DNA of 7,582 bases from Bacteroidaceae bacterium (GTDB taxonomy: Bacteria > Bacteroidota > Bacteroidia > Bacteroidales > Bacteroidaceae), in NCBI GenBank assembly GCA_017961965.1, contig JAGCWG010000535.1, forward strand, positions 1 to 7,582. The letters run 5' to 3'. Shown here piece by piece: positions 5,857 to 7,582 of the stretch (its first letter is position 1; each line of letters begins with the position of its first letter). The notes under the pieces are model-generated. The model was not told where the DNA came from. It made no database searches and was given only the letters and a program-made list of their open reading frames with translations. A program made the translations under genes and the position numbers.

Positions 5857-6435
5857 TTATGAATAATTTTCTATATACTGTATGAGTTTCCTCATTTCGT
5901 TTTCTGTCTCATCATAATTGTTGTGACGGAAGATGTAGTCGGCTTTGCGCCTTGCTTCGTCATCTGATATTTGTGCAGCCATACGTGCCTCAATCTGTTC
6001 GCGTGTGGCATGGTCACGTGTCATGGCTCTTTTCAGACGGTTTCTTGCATCTGCCCAGATAAGGACTGTGGTATCTACCACATCGTCAAAACCTGACTCA
6101 AATAGTATGGCACTTTCCATTATGGCTACTTGTTTGCCTTCCGCCCAACGAAGGAAGTCCTTCTTTACCGCTGGATGGACTATGCCGTTCACCTTGGCGG
6201 CATTATCTTTGTCTGAGAATATGAAGTTTGCAATAACTGGCTTGTTGAGTTGTCCGTCGGGAGTATAGGCATCGTTGCCAATCAGCGTCTTAATCTGTGA
6301 GATGATTTCCGCATCTTCCAGCATAAGCTGCTTTGCTTCGTCGTCGCAGTTGTACACCTTATATCCACGTTCTCTTAGCAGATTACAGATGTAAGTCTTA
6401 TCGCTTCCTATGCCTCCTGTTATTCCTATCTTCAC
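5857..6435 (-). CDS. coaE: Dephospho-CoA kinase with altered P-loop
   Basis: CoaE phosphorylates the 3'-hydroxyl of the dephospho-CoA ribose with ATP, the last step of coenzyme A synthesis in the cytoplasm. I chose the GTG at 6435, giving 192 residues starting MKIGITGG as family members do; an in-frame TTG at 6456 would add seven residues (MTLENKK) and there is no in-frame ATG before it. Numbering from the GTG: P-loop GGIGSDKT at 7-14, where Asp12 replaces the usual Gly of GGIGSGKS/T; CDDEAKQLM (31-39) matching the family D-x-x-a-x-x-L segment; NGIVHPAV (83-90); MESAILFESG (106-115), the conserved P-L-L-F/E-like substrate region; RDHATREQIEARMAAQ (141-156), the lid arginines; and ADYIFRHNN near the C-terminus. 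Everything except the P-loop Gly looks intact. It lies 61 nt behind ybbR in the operon. Confidence 0.88.
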   Translation of the reverse strand: MKIGITGGIGSDKTYICNLLRERGYKVYNCDDEAKQLMLEDAEIISQIKTLIGNDAYTPDGQLNKPVIANFIFSDKDNAAKVNGIVHPAVKKDFLRWAEGKQVAIMESAILFESGFDDVVDTTVLIWADARNRLKRAMTRDHATREQIEARMAAQISDDEARRKADYIFRHNNYDETENEMRKLIQYIENYS

Positions 6436-6496
6436 TTTCTTATTCTCAAGTGTCAAATTTATAATTTATGCGTCCCGAATAAGTTAATGTTATTTT

Positions 6497-7495
6497 TTAG
6501 TCCGCTTGTTCAATCACATATTCAACGGCTTCGGGGGTGACATTGATGTGTGTGACTTCGCGAGGATAATTGCGCAACTGCACAGGACACCTTGCTGGAT
6601 TATTGATTATGTCATTGTAGTCAATGACGATAAGGAAATCCTTCTCCGTAACCCTGTTGTACATGTTTGTGCTGACGTGGAATGTCACATCCGCCTTGAT
6701 TGGGAATGTGCGTACCACCTTGTTTGAAGGACAGTTCTCGCAGTATATTGGAACTGAAATCTTCTTCTCCGTGAAGAGGTCAACACATATCTGCACTCTT
6801 ACGGAGTCAGGAATAATCTTCACACCGTGAATCTTGCGTATGGCAATACGAGTGTCGATGGTGTCCTCCACATGACGGAAAAACGGATTGTCCGTATATA
6901 CGCACTCAACATTGTCATACAAGCCTTGTGGTGCATAGATGTCCACAGAATCAGGCTTGATGTTGATGTGACCGAGCACGTGTTGCATACCGACTTGTAC
7001 CTTGCCTCCGAAAAGAACAGGTACGCGTTTCTTCTTTCCTGTTGAGTAGTATGTCATCAGTACACCTGGCGAACATGTTTTCACCTCAATGGCAGCCCCG
7101 AGTAACTTCTGCACCTGACGTCGGATGTACGTCGCATCAGTTATTGCCTTGCCTTTTTGGCGTTGGAAGACATCGTAGGGAATCACGATGTGGTTGTTGT
7201 TCCTGCTAATGTGGTCGAGGAAGTCGAAACCACGTCCTTCAGCCGTCACCTTTATATATTGTGGCAACTCTGAAGTGAACACCACGTTCTTAGGCACACC
7301 TGTTATCTCATAGGTGAAGTCAAGAACCTGTGTTGTCTGTTCCTTGAGTGTTTGCAGACACCAGAAACCGATGGATATGACGAAGAATACGAGGTACACC
7401 AAAAGATTGCGATTGATTTTTACCAACCGCAATCTTCTGTATGTTAGCTTAAAGAAACCTAAGATTCTGGATGCAGATATGTTTGCATTCTCCAT
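6497..7495 (-). CDS. ybbR: YbbR-like (CdaR-related) membrane-anchored protein
   Basis: A 332-residue protein with a basic cytoplasmic N-terminus (RRLRLVKINRN), one transmembrane segment at about 31-48 (LLVYLVFFVISIGFWCLQ) and a large extracytoplasmic part. The latter shows YbbR-type repeats: residues about 56-110 (FTYEITGVPKNVVF, then LPQYIKVTAEGRGF), about 155-240 (RVPVLFGGKVQVG, then IKPDSVDIYAPQGL and DTRIAIRKI), and a weaker one after about 245 (ISVPIYC onward). In Firmicutes the relative CdaR regulates the diadenylate cyclase CdaA; no cyclase is next to this gene and the Bacteroidetes role is unproven. It sits 31 nt after the yajC stop. An AGGAG at 7505-7509, 9 nt before the ATG, is a rare clear Shine-Dalgarno in this genome type and fixes the start. 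Confidence 0.88.
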   Translation of the reverse strand: MENANISASRILGFFKLTYRRLRLVKINRNLLVYLVFFVISIGFWCLQTLKEQTTQVLDFTYEITGVPKNVVFTSELPQYIKVTAEGRGFDFLDHISRNNNHIVIPYDVFQRQKGKAITDATYIRRQVQKLLGAAIEVKTCSPGVLMTYYSTGKKKRVPVLFGGKVQVGMQHVLGHINIKPDSVDIYAPQGLYDNVECVYTDNPFFRHVEDTIDTRIAIRKIHGVKIIPDSVRVQICVDLFTEKKISVPIYCENCPSNKVVRTFPIKADVTFHVSTNMYNRVTEKDFLIVIDYNDIINNPARCPVQLRNYPREVTHINVTPEAVEYVIEQAD

Positions 7496-7504
7496 TCTCC
7501 GTCT

Positions 7505-7509
7505 CTCCT
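7505..7509 (-). promoter_or_regulatory. Shine-Dalgarno site of ybbR
   Basis: AGGAG on the minus strand, 9 nt upstream of the ATG at 7495. Other starts in the window rely on A-rich leaders, so this is the only strong canonical ribosome-binding site seen. Confidence 0.65.
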
Positions 7510-7526
7510 GTTTTGCTGATTAGTTA

Positions 7527-7582
7527 CTACTGTTGTACTGGCTGGTTACCCTTTGCATAAACGTAGTTGCGGTCAACCTTGA
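7527..7582 (-). CDS. yajC: Partial YajC, C-terminal end
   Basis: Only the last 17 codons and a TAG stop are in the window, reading KVDRNYVYAKGNQPVQQ. The pattern K-V-D-(R/K)-x-x-V/I-(Y/F)-A near the end fits the C-terminus of YajC, a small single-span subunit associated with the SecDF-YajC preprotein translocase. The identification rests mainly on position: in Bacteroidales yajC commonly precedes ybbR and coaE. The frame is open from the window edge to the stop, 31 nt before ybbR. A different short protein cannot be excluded from so few residues. Confidence 0.6.
   Translation of the reverse strand, partial: KVDRNYVYAKGNQPVQQ

Overview
The window looks like chromosomal DNA of a Bacteroidales bacterium, most likely Prevotella or a close relative. 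The evidence is a TonB-type barrel next to DUF5689 and other Cys-anchored lipoproteins, a DUF5606 gene (a Bacteroidetes family), the yajC-ybbR-coaE gene order, A-rich start contexts with few Shine-Dalgarno sites, and promoter candidates of the Bacteroidetes TTTG / TAnnTTTG type. No tRNA, rRNA, CRISPR array or insertion sequence was seen.

Left half (1-5213), surface module. Three genes run leftward: an outer-membrane beta-barrel of the TonB-dependent receptor class (1213-3903), a DUF5689 lipoprotein 6 nt behind it (340-1206), and, after a 145-nt gap, a second lipoprotein cut by the window edge (1-194). Diverging from the receptor across a 245-nt regulatory region is a secreted endonuclease/exonuclease/phosphatase (EEP) fold enzyme (4149-5213) with all catalytic motifs visible. 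Together they suggest a system that cleaves a phosphodiester-containing polymer or lipid outside the cytoplasm, binds products on the surface and imports them. Nucleic acid is my preferred substrate, but this is inference.

Right half (5347-7582), housekeeping operon. Reading leftward: the last codons of a probable yajC, ybbR, coaE (dephospho-CoA kinase) and a DUF5606 gene. It converges with the EEP gene, and two strong hairpins lie between them as back-to-back terminators.

The most unusual signals are: (1) the 195-339 gap holds eight copies of an 11-bp unit, AGYTAWANNGR, four on the plus strand (221-264) and four on the minus strand (278-322), forming a dyad of helically phased arrays; (2) the CoaE P-loop reads GGIGSDKT, with Asp in place of the glycine before the catalytic lysine; (3) an 18-bp palindrome coincides with the predicted -7 box of the receptor promoter; (4) the receptor has a very short N-terminus with no regulatory-like domain and no recognisable TonB box.
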